From the NCBI GenBank assembly GCA_937959115.1, contig CALGAW010000007.1, positions 62,001-126,000 on the forward strand: a stretch of 64,000 nucleotides of DNA, given 5' to 3'. Positions 33,401-41,100 of the stretch are shown in pieces (position 1 is the first letter of the stretch; every line of letters begins with the position of its first letter). The notes under the pieces were generated by a model that was given only the letters and a program-made list of their open reading frames with translations, was not told where the DNA came from and ran no database searches. The stretch is from an uncultured Saprospiraceae bacterium. Lineage in GTDB: Bacteria > Bacteroidota > Bacteroidia > Chitinophagales > Saprospiraceae. Position numbers and translations under genes: made by a program.

Positions 33401-33559
33401 ATCTGGTTCTAGTTCGAGTAAGAAATAGGCTTCAAACAATGCCTGAAGAGATCTGGCATTCCCTGTAGAGGTAAAATTGTGAATCAAGTCACTTGCGGAG
33501 TTGAATTGATGCTCCGGTCGGGGGTCGAATTCACGATATATGTTCCCGCTATTGGCCAT
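30497..33559 (-). CDS. TonB-dependent receptor with cytoplasmic N-terminal domain and inner-membrane helix (anti-sigma/receptor fusion)
   Basis: The 1020-residue protein has no cleavable signal peptide at its start. Residues 1-111 are soluble and helical; 112-129 form one membrane helix (M-A-T-L-A-L-L-L-F-S-I-P-A-Y-L-L-M). Residues 140-285 are a Thr/Gln-rich linker with five copies of a unit close to E-M-H-E-F-S-T-P (at about 146, 165, 186, 214 and 238). Residues 286-360 are a carboxypeptidase-regulatory-like domain. About 372-490 is a TonB plug (L-I-I-D-G-V-P-V-M, V-D-V-L-K-G-A-M-S-T-L-L-G-S-A-A-L-N-G split by loops), and 500-1020 a beta-barrel ending in the aromatic pattern L-R-L-C-Y-S-I. 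The first part looks like an anti-sigma factor, and the gene starts 6 bases after an ECF sigma gene. The product would span both membranes unless processed in the linker. Confidence 0.88.
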   Translation of the reverse strand: MANSGNIYREFDPRPEHQFNSASDLIHNFTSTGNARSLQALFEAYFLLELEPDTTEFVYQQIQINSQLGAAYIEFEHTYQFLEQDRDKQRKNALVSLEAKIVKRQTQYRVAKMATLALLLFSIPAYLLMDYQGSNSADNTIAQVEKMHEFSPTETTTQTTDVVKEMHELSTQATPQTQTKKTAVTTQEFSPTANRTPKTATLKTVVSTKVAIEKIHEFSTPKANNTITASTTQPNVEEMHEFSTPTTDRKQFISIQPIPSMEIAYPNQQNKASVTQTSASTKAPVMLIHGYLTDWQTGNTIAGATIRYGKQKVVTQENGFYQLKLDQSIRQISLSKPGYEPEYFKVLPESGIKTVDFAMVASRPSLETKVEVGNKMTKTLGSLAFSTEVIKKERMGSNHFTTLDESLNQVAGVSVLEDQVSIREGGLFSFSRGSRVQLIIDGVPVMNADDGIANWDYVPVENVQQVDVLKGAMSTLLGSAALNGAINVRTIADQPETKISTFGTFYLSPTDKAKKWWGSGANVQEAPYKYGYLFSTSQKYKKLDYSLGSALVQDRSFRKGDYNRYLRLNSKFRYHFNRNVEAGVGFNTQGGFKSQSEIWKNSTEGAYQSDEALRLRDTLLRVTVDPYFKIKDRYDNTHQVIASYTFNGVKRSMDTEQFGNNTQQVHNEYQFQRDFTDLDLVLTAGANGSFASIISPKYQDTVYQSANYGGFLEMNKQFFQDKLKFVMGVRYEQNKVFGPGIDVLATSAARPFLRVGLNYKVSEETYLRASWGQGYRYPTISERYLTNSIMGLRVFQNPELEPEEGWTGEIGIKQGFTVGNWKGFMDYSAFWQQYTNMIEMKYGKYGSGQDPWGFQAQNLYFTAVQINGMEYSLNAHGEVLGVPVDISGGYTFSNPRYHSFDQDSVQSSINHNVLKYRHQHNLKFNASARLKHFTFGVSGNFASHMKAIDRVLENNIVWGLKDYRRSPRDLFGIDARISYHPNDKFQLSIIGKNLTNRENSLRPGLLEAPTNFSLRLCYSI
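32829..33127. repeat. Five near-palindromic repeats inside the receptor linker
   Basis: Copies at about 32829-32854, 32901-32926, 32988-33012, 33048-33073 and 33106-33127 share a core like GAGAAAATTCGTGCATTTTCTC. The last copy is a perfect 8-base inverted repeat around TCGTGC. Spacing is irregular (58-87 bases). Each encodes M-H-E-F-S-type peptide on the minus strand. Confidence 0.8.
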
Positions 33560-33565
33560 TGTGTT

Positions 33566-34216
33566 TTATTGTTCCAAATACAATTTCAAATCAGCTGCGA
33601 GCACTTCATTTTCGCTCACCAAACTAATCAACCGTTGCAGGTGTCTTTTTTTGGCGTTGCGCGCATTTTGTTCATTTTTGAAGCCCATGATGTCAGCGAT
33701 CTCTCTCATCGAGTAGTGTTTCATCCAAAGGCGAATAATTTGGGCACCTTTACCAGGAAGGCTGTTTAGCAAATCTTCTAGGGTTGCTGACAGCTCAGAT
33801 CGTTGGTACAGTGTTTCAGTATTCGTATCTGCTTCAAGTTGTGGCTGATAATCTATATCTACTTCCACCTGAACTTTATTATAGTGCTTTTGCGCTAATC
33901 TGAAGGAAATGTTTCTAGCAATACCTTTTAGATACGTTTTAATATTCGACTCTTTTCTAAATTTGCCGGACTGGATATTTCTAACCAGGATGACGACTGT
34001 ATCTTGAAAAATATCTAATGCGTCATCTTTTATCAGGTATTTGTTAGACTTTACAATAAAGTAGAGCACCTCCTTTCTGTAGTGGGTGTAAACATACTCA
34101 ATAGCCTTATCTGTTCGGTAACCACCGACTTCGATATCGCTTATGAGTTGTTGCTCGTCTTTATATTTATGCCAGCCTAACATTTTTCTAATTGCTAAAG
34201 AACATTTCCCTTTCAT
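33566..34216 (-). CDS. ECF-type RNA polymerase sigma factor
   Basis: The 216-residue protein has sigma region 2 (about residues 40-110: Y-V-Y-T-H-Y-R-K-E-V-L-Y-F, then A-L-D-I-F-Q-D-T-V-V-I-L and L-K-G-I-A-R-N-I) and region 4 (about 140-200: L-E-D-L-L-N-S-L-P-G-K-G-A-Q-I-I-R-L-W, then M-R-E-I-A-D-I-M-G-F-K-N-E-Q-N-A-R-N-A-K split by a turn). The next gene, 6 bases downstream, encodes the receptor with an anti-sigma-like cytoplasmic part, so this factor is probably held at the inner membrane and released by ligand binding at the receptor, as in FecI-type signalling but with fewer proteins (inference). Confidence 0.88.
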   Translation of the reverse strand: MKGKCSLAIRKMLGWHKYKDEQQLISDIEVGGYRTDKAIEYVYTHYRKEVLYFIVKSNKYLIKDDALDIFQDTVVILVRNIQSGKFRKESNIKTYLKGIARNISFRLAQKHYNKVQVEVDIDYQPQLEADTNTETLYQRSELSATLEDLLNSLPGKGAQIIRLWMKHYSMREIADIMGFKNEQNARNAKKRHLQRLISLVSENEVLAADLKLYLEQ

Positions 34217-34700
34217 TGTATTAGTAACAATTTGGGAACATTACGTAATCAATTTTCTAAATTTAATGAATATTTTTATCTGATTACACTAAAAACGGTG
34301 AATTGATCAATTATATTTTGGAAAAGCCCCAATTTTAACTAGATATAGTTGTTTTATGACAAAAGACTTACAATTAAAAAGTGTTAAGCAAGCGATTTAT
34401 TAAGTATTGGCTATTATTTTCAAAATTCATTTGGTTGACAACTGAATGATTGATAATGAGCAGAAACAATTGCTTTTAGAAGGCAGGAAACCTTAAGTCG
34501 TACCTACGACAATTCTAAAACTTACACTCGAATTCCTTTAATATTAAAAAGATTCTATTTTTCTTTAAGAGCAAAAGGTGCTTTGCGATGGCTTAGTTTT
34601 TGATTTACGGTAAGTATTCCTTATAAAACCATTATAATTAAAATTAGAATTGGAATATAGTCGTTTAAAAATTTATCTTTAGACATTAAGATATTATTTG
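34217..34700. other. 484-base divergent gap with a folded element
   Basis: The gap separates the sigma/receptor operon (minus) from the gene at 34701 (plus). It is AT-rich and holds a predicted three-stem element at 34474-34520. A TATCTTTA box at about 34674 may serve the + gene. No coding frame. Confidence 0.55.
34474..34520 (+). other. Possible three-way-junction RNA element
   Basis: TTTTAGAA (34474-34481) pairs with TTCTAAAA (34513-34520) to enclose two small hairpins: AAGG-CAGGAAA-CCTT (34480-34494, sharing two bases) and GTCGT-ACCT-ACGAC (34497-34510). It lies 180 bases before the gene at 34701. No known riboswitch consensus was recognised. Confidence 0.3.
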
Positions 34701-35504
34701 ATGAATCAAATTGTAAAACGCATATTAAATAGCTTTGATGCAGATCAAGTTATCCCAGGAAACAAGGAGTTTCCAAATCAAATTTGCTTGTTAAATACAA
34801 CAAACATTTTTGGTCGCTCACAGCCAGTTGTTGTAGAAATTGAGGACAGTAAATTTGATACTAGTTTAAAAGTCCTTTCTCTCAAAACACCGTTAGGCAA
34901 TTCTTCGGTTATTGAATCACTCAACCAATCTTATTCTTTGGTTGAATTTCCCTATGAAGAAGAGTTTTTGATGATTAAAATGTGTTTAGATCCTAATCAT
35001 AAAGGTGATTTTCGAACATACATGCAAGTCCAACTACCCGTATTTACCTCAGAAGTGGGGATCGAACTACTGAGTCGATATGAACTAAATGAAGCAGTAA
35101 AAGATTTGACAGAATGCGCAGATTTGATAGAACGATATGCGACGAGTGGACAAGACTTAACGATCGATTCCAAGGAGACTGAACAACGCGTAGATTTAAA
35201 ATCAAAACCGCTTAGAGATACCATTTTCCAAGAATCCTTGCATAAAAGATGGCAATTTGCATTCAATAAGAAATATGTTTATTTGAACAAGGAAAAACGT
35301 GATGTCCAAATTAGTAATACTTCCTTATGGAAACTTAATCATGAACATCAATTTGTAAAGCATCTTTCTATTCATGGCAATATGATTACGACATTAACCT
35401 TTTTCTCAAAGGATATTCAACATAAAGAACAAAACGCTTTGGAACACCACTTTGATGCTATTTGTGGAAAAATAGAATCTGAATTCAATCTCCAAACTAA
35501 TTAA
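34701..35504 (+). CDS. Cytoplasmic protein of unknown function, first in START/HEAT gene group
   Basis: This 267-residue protein is not recognised. It has no signal or membrane segment, a mixed alpha/beta composition, and a long charged middle (about residues 140-185) between two folded-looking halves. The second half (W-Q-F-A-F-N-K-K-Y-V-Y-L-N) resembles nothing specific. A TTG codon directly before the ATG could also start it; the ATG is preferred. It ends 12 bases before the first START-domain gene and probably forms an operon with it, the second START gene and the HEAT gene. Confidence 0.65.
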   Translation: MNQIVKRILNSFDADQVIPGNKEFPNQICLLNTTNIFGRSQPVVVEIEDSKFDTSLKVLSLKTPLGNSSVIESLNQSYSLVEFPYEEEFLMIKMCLDPNHKGDFRTYMQVQLPVFTSEVGIELLSRYELNEAVKDLTECADLIERYATSGQDLTIDSKETEQRVDLKSKPLRDTIFQESLHKRWQFAFNKKYVYLNKEKRDVQISNTSLWKLNHEHQFVKHLSIHGNMITTLTFFSKDIQHKEQNALEHHFDAICGKIESEFNLQTN

Positions 35505-35516
35505 GCAACAAACAAC

Positions 35517-36176
35517 ATGAACTTTTCTATTTTTAAATTGACACTTATACTACTTTTTAGTTTTTTAACCACTTCTTCATTTGCTCAATTTGGCGAAGGG
35601 TGGGAATACAAAAAGGAAACCGACGGTGTGAAAGTATGGACTCGAACACCAGACAACTCTGATTTCAAAGAGGTATTGGTCAAAACGTCCTATACCTCAC
35701 GGTTGTCAACGCTGGTAGCTGTAGGAATGGATATCAGCTCCTATGTAAGATGGGTATACAGCACTGGAGAAGCTAAAGTCCTTGAGGAAGTGTCTGATAC
35801 GGAAGTAATTTACTACTCCATTTCTGAAATTCCATGGCCTTTTGAAGACAGAGATGTCGTTTTACGTTCGCGTGTTGAGCAAAACCCAGACACGAAAGTA
35901 GTGAATATCTATTCAGAACAAGTGACCAACTATATGGATCCGAAAGAAGGAGTCGTCAGGGTTCCTGAATTAATTGCAGAGTGGATTTTGACACCACAAG
36001 AAGATGGGACGATAGAAGCCGTTTACTACATCAAAACAGATCCAGGCGGAGCAGTTCCTGCATGGTTGATGAACCTGTTTGTTGATAGAGGTCCAGTCGA
36101 AAGTTTTGGAGGTTTAAGAAAATTGTCTAAAGAAGAACCCTACAAATCAATAAAATTAGACTACATTGTTGATTAA
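35517..36176 (+). CDS. Secreted START-domain protein, copy 1
   Basis: The 219-residue protein has a signal peptide (residues 1-24, ending S-S-F-A-Q) and then a START (lipid-binding) domain: W-E-Y-K-K-E-T-D-G-V-K-V-W-T-R-T, then I-P-W-P-F-E-D-R-D-V-V, and the end D-P-G-G-A-V-P-A-W-L-M-N. These patterns are shared by bacterial START proteins that hold a lipid in a deep pocket. It would act in the periplasm. The stop overlaps the start of copy 2 by one base (TAATG), so the two are made together. Both copies have exactly 219 residues and align along their whole length, which shows a tandem duplication. Confidence 0.88.
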   Translation: MNFSIFKLTLILLFSFLTTSSFAQFGEGWEYKKETDGVKVWTRTPDNSDFKEVLVKTSYTSRLSTLVAVGMDISSYVRWVYSTGEAKVLEEVSDTEVIYYSISEIPWPFEDRDVVLRSRVEQNPDTKVVNIYSEQVTNYMDPKEGVVRVPELIAEWILTPQEDGTIEAVYYIKTDPGGAVPAWLMNLFVDRGPVESFGGLRKLSKEEPYKSIKLDYIVD

Positions 36177-36835
36177 TGAAAGTTATATTCAAATCAATTT
36201 TGTTTGGAATTTGCCTATTGTTAATCCTTCCCCTATCTGCTCAATTTGGGGAAGATTGGAAGTTTGTTAAAGAGACAGACGGAATAAAAGTATGGTCAAA
36301 ACCAACACCCAATTCAGATTTTAATCAGGTTCTAATCAAGTCAGAATTTGACGCTACGCTATCTACATTGGTTTCAATAGGAAGAGATGTTAACTCGTTT
36401 CCAAAATGGGTCTACAAAAATATAGGGTCACGTTTCGTGGAGAAAGAATCGGATCAAACGTTCATTTACCACTCGGTGTCAGACATGCCATGGCCGATAG
36501 AAGATAGAGACGCCGTCATCAAATATCAAGTAAGACAGGATCCAGCAAGTAAAAATGTGTATATCAGTTCACAGTTAGTAGAAAATCATCCGTTCAAAAA
36601 AGAGAAGACGGTGCGAGCAGCAGCATACGACTCTCAATGGGTGCTAACACCAACTGAAAACGGAACGGTTAGCGTAGCGCTTCGTGTTATTGCGGATCCT
36701 GGCGGTGCTCTCCCTGCTTGGATGGCCAATTTATTCATCGATAAGGGACCCATTGAAACGTTCCTAAGCCTTAGACGCTTGTCTAAAATAGAACCTTACA
36801 AATCCGCCACCTTTGACTTTATCGTAAACCAATGA
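36176..36835 (+). CDS. Secreted START-domain protein, copy 2
   Basis: The 219-residue paralogue of the preceding gene has a signal peptide (residues 1-22, ending L-S-A-Q) and START features: W-K-F-V-K-E-T-D-G-I-K-V-W-S-K, then M-P-W-P-I-E-D-R-D-A-V and D-P-G-G-A-L-P-A-W-M-A-N-L-F. Identity to copy 1 is moderate, so the duplication is not recent and the lipid bound may differ. Its stop overlaps the next gene's start by four bases (ATGA). Confidence 0.88.
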   Translation: MKVIFKSILFGICLLLILPLSAQFGEDWKFVKETDGIKVWSKPTPNSDFNQVLIKSEFDATLSTLVSIGRDVNSFPKWVYKNIGSRFVEKESDQTFIYHSVSDMPWPIEDRDAVIKYQVRQDPASKNVYISSQLVENHPFKKEKTVRAAAYDSQWVLTPTENGTVSVALRVIADPGGALPAWMANLFIDKGPIETFLSLRRLSKIEPYKSATFDFIVNQ

Positions 36836-37338
36836 ATTTTGCTGAAGAATTAATGAAACACCGCACTGCGAAACACCGTGATATGATTGTGCAATACGTT
36901 GGGAAAAACCCAGTACACTTCAAATCGATTCTTGATCTCATGCTAAATAGTGCAGAACAAAAGCTAAGGGAATACGCGGCATGGCCCATCAGCCACATTG
37001 GCTACAACCATCCAAACCTAGCCTTGCCACACTGCGCTACTTTAATTGAAACACTGTACAAAGAGGACCATCCTGCCATTCACCGAGCGGCCTTGCGTAT
37101 TTTGCAAAAATTAGAGATTCCAGAAGACTTGCAAGGCAAAGCCTTTGACATCTGCTACAAACTATTGAATGATGTAAAGCGACCCGTTGCTACTCGTATG
37201 TTCTCCATGAAAGTACTATACAATATCGCAAAGGACGAACCAGAACTACTAGAGGAGCTAAAGGCAGTCATCCGTGATTACTATGAACACGGTTCTCCAG
37301 GCTTCAAGTCGCAAGCAAGAAGAATTTTAAATAGTTGA
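36832..37338 (+). CDS. HEAT-repeat-like protein
   Basis: The 168-residue protein is all-helical with repeated Ala/Leu/His patterns such as L-R-E-Y-A-A-W-P-I-S-H-I-G, I-H-R-A-A-L-R-I-L-Q-K-L and A-T-R-M-F-S-M-K-V-L-Y-N-I-A, as in HEAT/ARM-like repeats. It lacks a signal peptide, unlike its two START-domain neighbours, so it is cytoplasmic. Such repeats usually bind other proteins. It overlaps the upstream gene by four bases and is the last gene of the operon; the next gene is on the other strand. Confidence 0.72.
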   Translation: MNFAEELMKHRTAKHRDMIVQYVGKNPVHFKSILDLMLNSAEQKLREYAAWPISHIGYNHPNLALPHCATLIETLYKEDHPAIHRAALRILQKLEIPEDLQGKAFDICYKLLNDVKRPVATRMFSMKVLYNIAKDEPELLEELKAVIRDYYEHGSPGFKSQARRILNS

Positions 37339-37357
37339 GCGTTGAGATTTTAATGAT

Positions 37358-37831
37358 TTATTGTTTAACAGATTTGAAGATTTTTTCGGCTTCTTCTTTA
37401 GTGATGTTGTCAGCAAGGCCTTTTTGGAAGGTGTAGATTTTGTCAGCTTGGTAGTGGAGGTACTTAAAATTGTAGAATGGAATAGAATCAACGCTTGTTT
37501 CATAAATGAATCCTTTCTCTTCCTCGCTTACGATTTTAGAGAAAAATCGTTCTGATTTTACAAGGGAAAGTTCGTCCGCGATGATCTTACTCATATTGCT
37601 TGTTTCAGCATCTCTGACAAAGATTTGAAGGGAATAGTTATCCTTTTTGATTGTGACATCATCCCAATCTCCGATTTTGCTTTTTCTTACCTTTGCACTG
37701 TCTGGTGCGTTAATGGTTATAGGGATGCCATATTCAAGTAAATCTAGTGGCTGGTATTCAGTTTTAGAGGCTGATTGCTGGCAAGCACTAATTGACAAGA
37801 TGATAGTGATTAAAGGTATAAGGATTCTCAT
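37358..37831 (-). CDS. Small lipoprotein, unknown function
   Basis: The 157-residue protein has a lipoprotein signal with S-I-S-A-C (Cys17). The rest is a mixed alpha/beta domain with repeated short strands (V-T-I-K-K-D-N-Y-S-L-Q-I-F-V, G-F-I-Y-E-T-S-V-D, F-K-Y-L-H-Y) and a helical C-terminus rich in Lys and Glu. It resembles the small single-domain lipoproteins common in Bacteroidota but no family name can be given. It is convergent with the HEAT gene. Confidence 0.65.
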   Translation of the reverse strand: MRILIPLITIILSISACQQSASKTEYQPLDLLEYGIPITINAPDSAKVRKSKIGDWDDVTIKKDNYSLQIFVRDAETSNMSKIIADELSLVKSERFFSKIVSEEEKGFIYETSVDSIPFYNFKYLHYQADKIYTFQKGLADNITKEEAEKIFKSVKQ

Positions 37832-38131
37832 GTACTACGATTCATTCTGTTAAAAGGTGAACAAAAATAATTAAATATGATTTGCAAGCAAGGATACTTG
37901 ACGTTTTTTTTATTAATAAAGATAAATATGTGACAAATGACGGAAACAGGAGAGCGAAGTAGGGAAAATTCAAGAATTTTCTCCAGCTAGCAAAACGCAA
38001 AAAGTAAAGGCCGCCCGCATTTGGACAGCCTTAACTAAACCTAATCTACAACTTATATGCGCTTGACTATGGAGCATTGAGCGCGTTTTCGTTTTGGGTA
38101 GGGCCGAATTTTAATTCACCCCCACCCTAGC
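37832..38131. other. 300-base gap holding the alpha-2-macroglobulin terminator
   Basis: Besides the terminator at 37997-38032 there is a second hairpin (GCGCTTGA / TTGAGCGC, 38057-38082, with two G-U pairs). No coding frame. Confidence 0.6.
37997..38032 (-). terminator. Terminator of the alpha-2-macroglobulin gene
   Basis: On the minus strand AAGGCTGTCC pairs with GGGCGGCCTT (10 pairs, two G-U) around AAATGC, followed by TACTTTTTG. It lies 100 bases after the stop. Confidence 0.75.
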
Positions 38132-41100
38132 CTACTGAGAAACATTAACTACCCCTATGTTATCCCAATCCTTATGTTCATTCGTGTAATAAAGGTATGC
38201 AGTAGACGCTTCCGCCTCGTAAGAACCGGGGATTTCGACTTTTAAGTCAAGAGGAACCAGCTTTTGCTCACTTGGCGCAATCTGTCTATAGTAAAACACG
38301 ACACGGTTATCCTTGATTTCATAAAAATCGTATACCCCTTTCTCCTGCAACTCTTTCAATTGCCAAGACTGTGCTGATAAACCAGCAGGAATGCCGACAA
38401 TTGCAATAGGTGATGAGTGTCCTTTCTTGGTTTTATTCTGAATCGTAGTCGTCAGTCGAACCGTTTCTCCCACTTTCGCATTGTTAGCGTTCAACGTAGT
38501 CTCAAGATCTAGTACGCACTCTTTACTGTTATTTGGTTGCTTGGTTCTCCAATCTACGGTCATTGTGTACGGAAGCGCCTCCTTGGTATCTTTAAAGCGA
38601 ACTTCTACCTTGTTCTCACCATTGTTAAGCTCTTCTTCTAATCCTTTGAATACAATTGGATCTTTTTGTCCAGCTTTGTAAGATTGCGTGCCCACAGTAT
38701 TCCCATTGATTGCTAATTCAATCGTTCCTGGGGATTTCGTGCGCTTAGAAGCCTTTGCAAACTCGATCAATCCTTTCAAGGCAAGTACAGTACTGTTGGT
38801 ATTACCGAAGCCACCATATCCACCTCTTGAATTAGCCAAGAAGTTACTGATTTTACCTGCGGCAGCCATATTGGGGTTGTCGCTCTTCAACATCGCTAAC
38901 AAGGCAAGTGATGCGGTTTCGATAACATAAGCATTTCCACCAGAACCAGGAGCAGACTTAATCTGATTATCGATTTCCCAGTTTCCTTTTTCATTCTGTG
39001 AACCTATTAGTTTTTTCAGTACAGCATCCGCTCGCTTCTTGTCATTTATATTGTACAGGATGTTTGCTACTAAGCCCATCTGATAAGCGTTTTGCGTCTT
39101 CATTGCCGTTTTGTATGCAGCCTCAACTTCCTTGTCCATTCCTTCGATGTTTCCTTCTGTCAATGCCCATGTGATATAAGCACTCATCGTCGCATTATCC
39201 GTCAGTCCAAAGGTATGAAGTGCGCGTGGATTTCGCTTAAACTCGCCTTTACCATCTTTTCTTTTCAACAGCCAATCCGTCGTTCGCTTCAGCATTTCGT
39301 CCTCTACGCCACTGTATACTCGTTTCATATCGATGAACTCCATCAATCCGTAAGCAGTCAAGCCTTCGTGGCCAGGATCGCCTCCGAACCATTCAAACCC
39401 GCCACTTGGTGACTCGAATGAAGTTAATCGAGTATAGCCTTGTTTGATGTAGTCCATTGCTTGTTTTGCGACCTTAGGATCTACTTTCCCTGTTTCCTCA
39501 AGGTAGTTTAACACTAAGATGTTTGGATACGTAGAAGAAGAAGTCTGCTCAAAACAACCAGATGGTGCGCGGAACATGGATTCAAGTCCACTCAAAATCT
39601 CGCTTAAGGTATTCGGGTAAGCAGTGAATGTTGCTTCTACAGTTCCTTGCACTGGCGTAGTTACGTCGACTTGGAATTCCTTATTCAACTCATTGCCAGA
39701 AACAGAGACAGCGGCTGGGAATCCACGGTTAACGACTCTTATATCCTGTTCAATTCGATCACTAAATCCTTTGCTGTCAAAACCTACTGCGAATTTGTTT
39801 GTCGTCGACTTTTCATTTACTGTAAACTCAAAGTGCTTGGTCATCGAGCTATTCGGCGCAATTGTAAGTGTAGATGGCCAGATCCCAATCTTCTGTAATC
39901 CATCAGGAATTACAAGGTCTAGATTTCCAGTTAACGGTTGATCAGTGTTGTTGACAAATGTTGCTGGCAGTTTTACAACGTCCTCTCTTGCTAGTTCAAC
40001 TGGGATTTTAGTTTGGATAGAAAATGGCAATTGAGTAAAAAACTTTTGTTCAGTTCTTCCAACAGAACCATCTTGTCCAAATCCTTCTGCAGTAACGTTG
40101 AAAGAAGAAATCTTATCTGAGTTGTAGAACTCAATAACTGACTTCCCAGTTCTTCCTGTTTCTACTCGATTATTCCAGTAAATCGTAGAACGGAAATCTG
40201 TCCGCTGTGCTGGTGTTTCCTGATTTTTGTATTCAGGACCAGCGAACGTGCGTGCTCTGTAGTAAATCTTTACTGGTGGCATTGGTTTTTGCGCAATTTC
40301 CTGCAGGTCAAACGCCATGATTTCTTCGTCCTCCATCATCATATCCCCGAGTGCAATTTTTGCATTGGCTTCTATTCTTGGCGCTGCTTTCTTCTCAGCC
40401 ATGCGTTTGTTTTTTCTCTTTGCTTTTTCCTGTTTTACCAGTCCAAAAGCAGCCTGATCTCTTCCAATAATAACTTTACCGTCTGCAGCATCCATTGGTT
40501 CCATTGGTTCCATTTCTTCCTCAGGCACTTCCATAATTACAGGAGGTGGAGGGGGCGCAACAGCTTGCGGCATTGCCATTGGTCTATTTTTGTTTCTTCG
40601 CATTTCTGGCATCTTTGGACGTGGTAATCGAGGTCTTGCCATTCCCGCAACTATGGCGTTTTCAAGCATCACCCCTTCTTCCAATTTGAAATTAATCTTA
40701 CTTTTGTTTGAAATTTCTTGAGTTTGTGCTGAATAACCAGTGTAAGAAACAACCAACTCCTTAGATCCATCAGGCACAAAAAGCTTGTAATTACCATCCA
40801 TATCTGTTGTTGTACCAATGGTTGTACCTTTTAAAATAACATTTGCATAAGGAAGCGGTCCATTTTCGTCTTTTACTTCGCCTTTTATCACTCGCTTAAT
40901 TGTTAAAGACAACTCATTTTCGTAAGAATTAATCATGACTGAATTGACTTCTTCACCTTTCTGGTTTCTTACAATCAATTCTTTACTTTCATATAATTCT
41001 AAACCTGAGATAGTAAATTCTCCATTGGCATTGATTTTTTGCTTAATGTCTGTATCAACAATTTCAACTGTACCATTTTTAATCGGGTTTCCCTTTGCAT

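Noticed and set aside
40289-40627. 112-residue + strand frame opposite the alpha-2-macroglobulin gene
   Set aside because: It is antisense to the Pro/Met/Arg-rich stretch of a clear gene and has an improbable Phe/His-rich composition.
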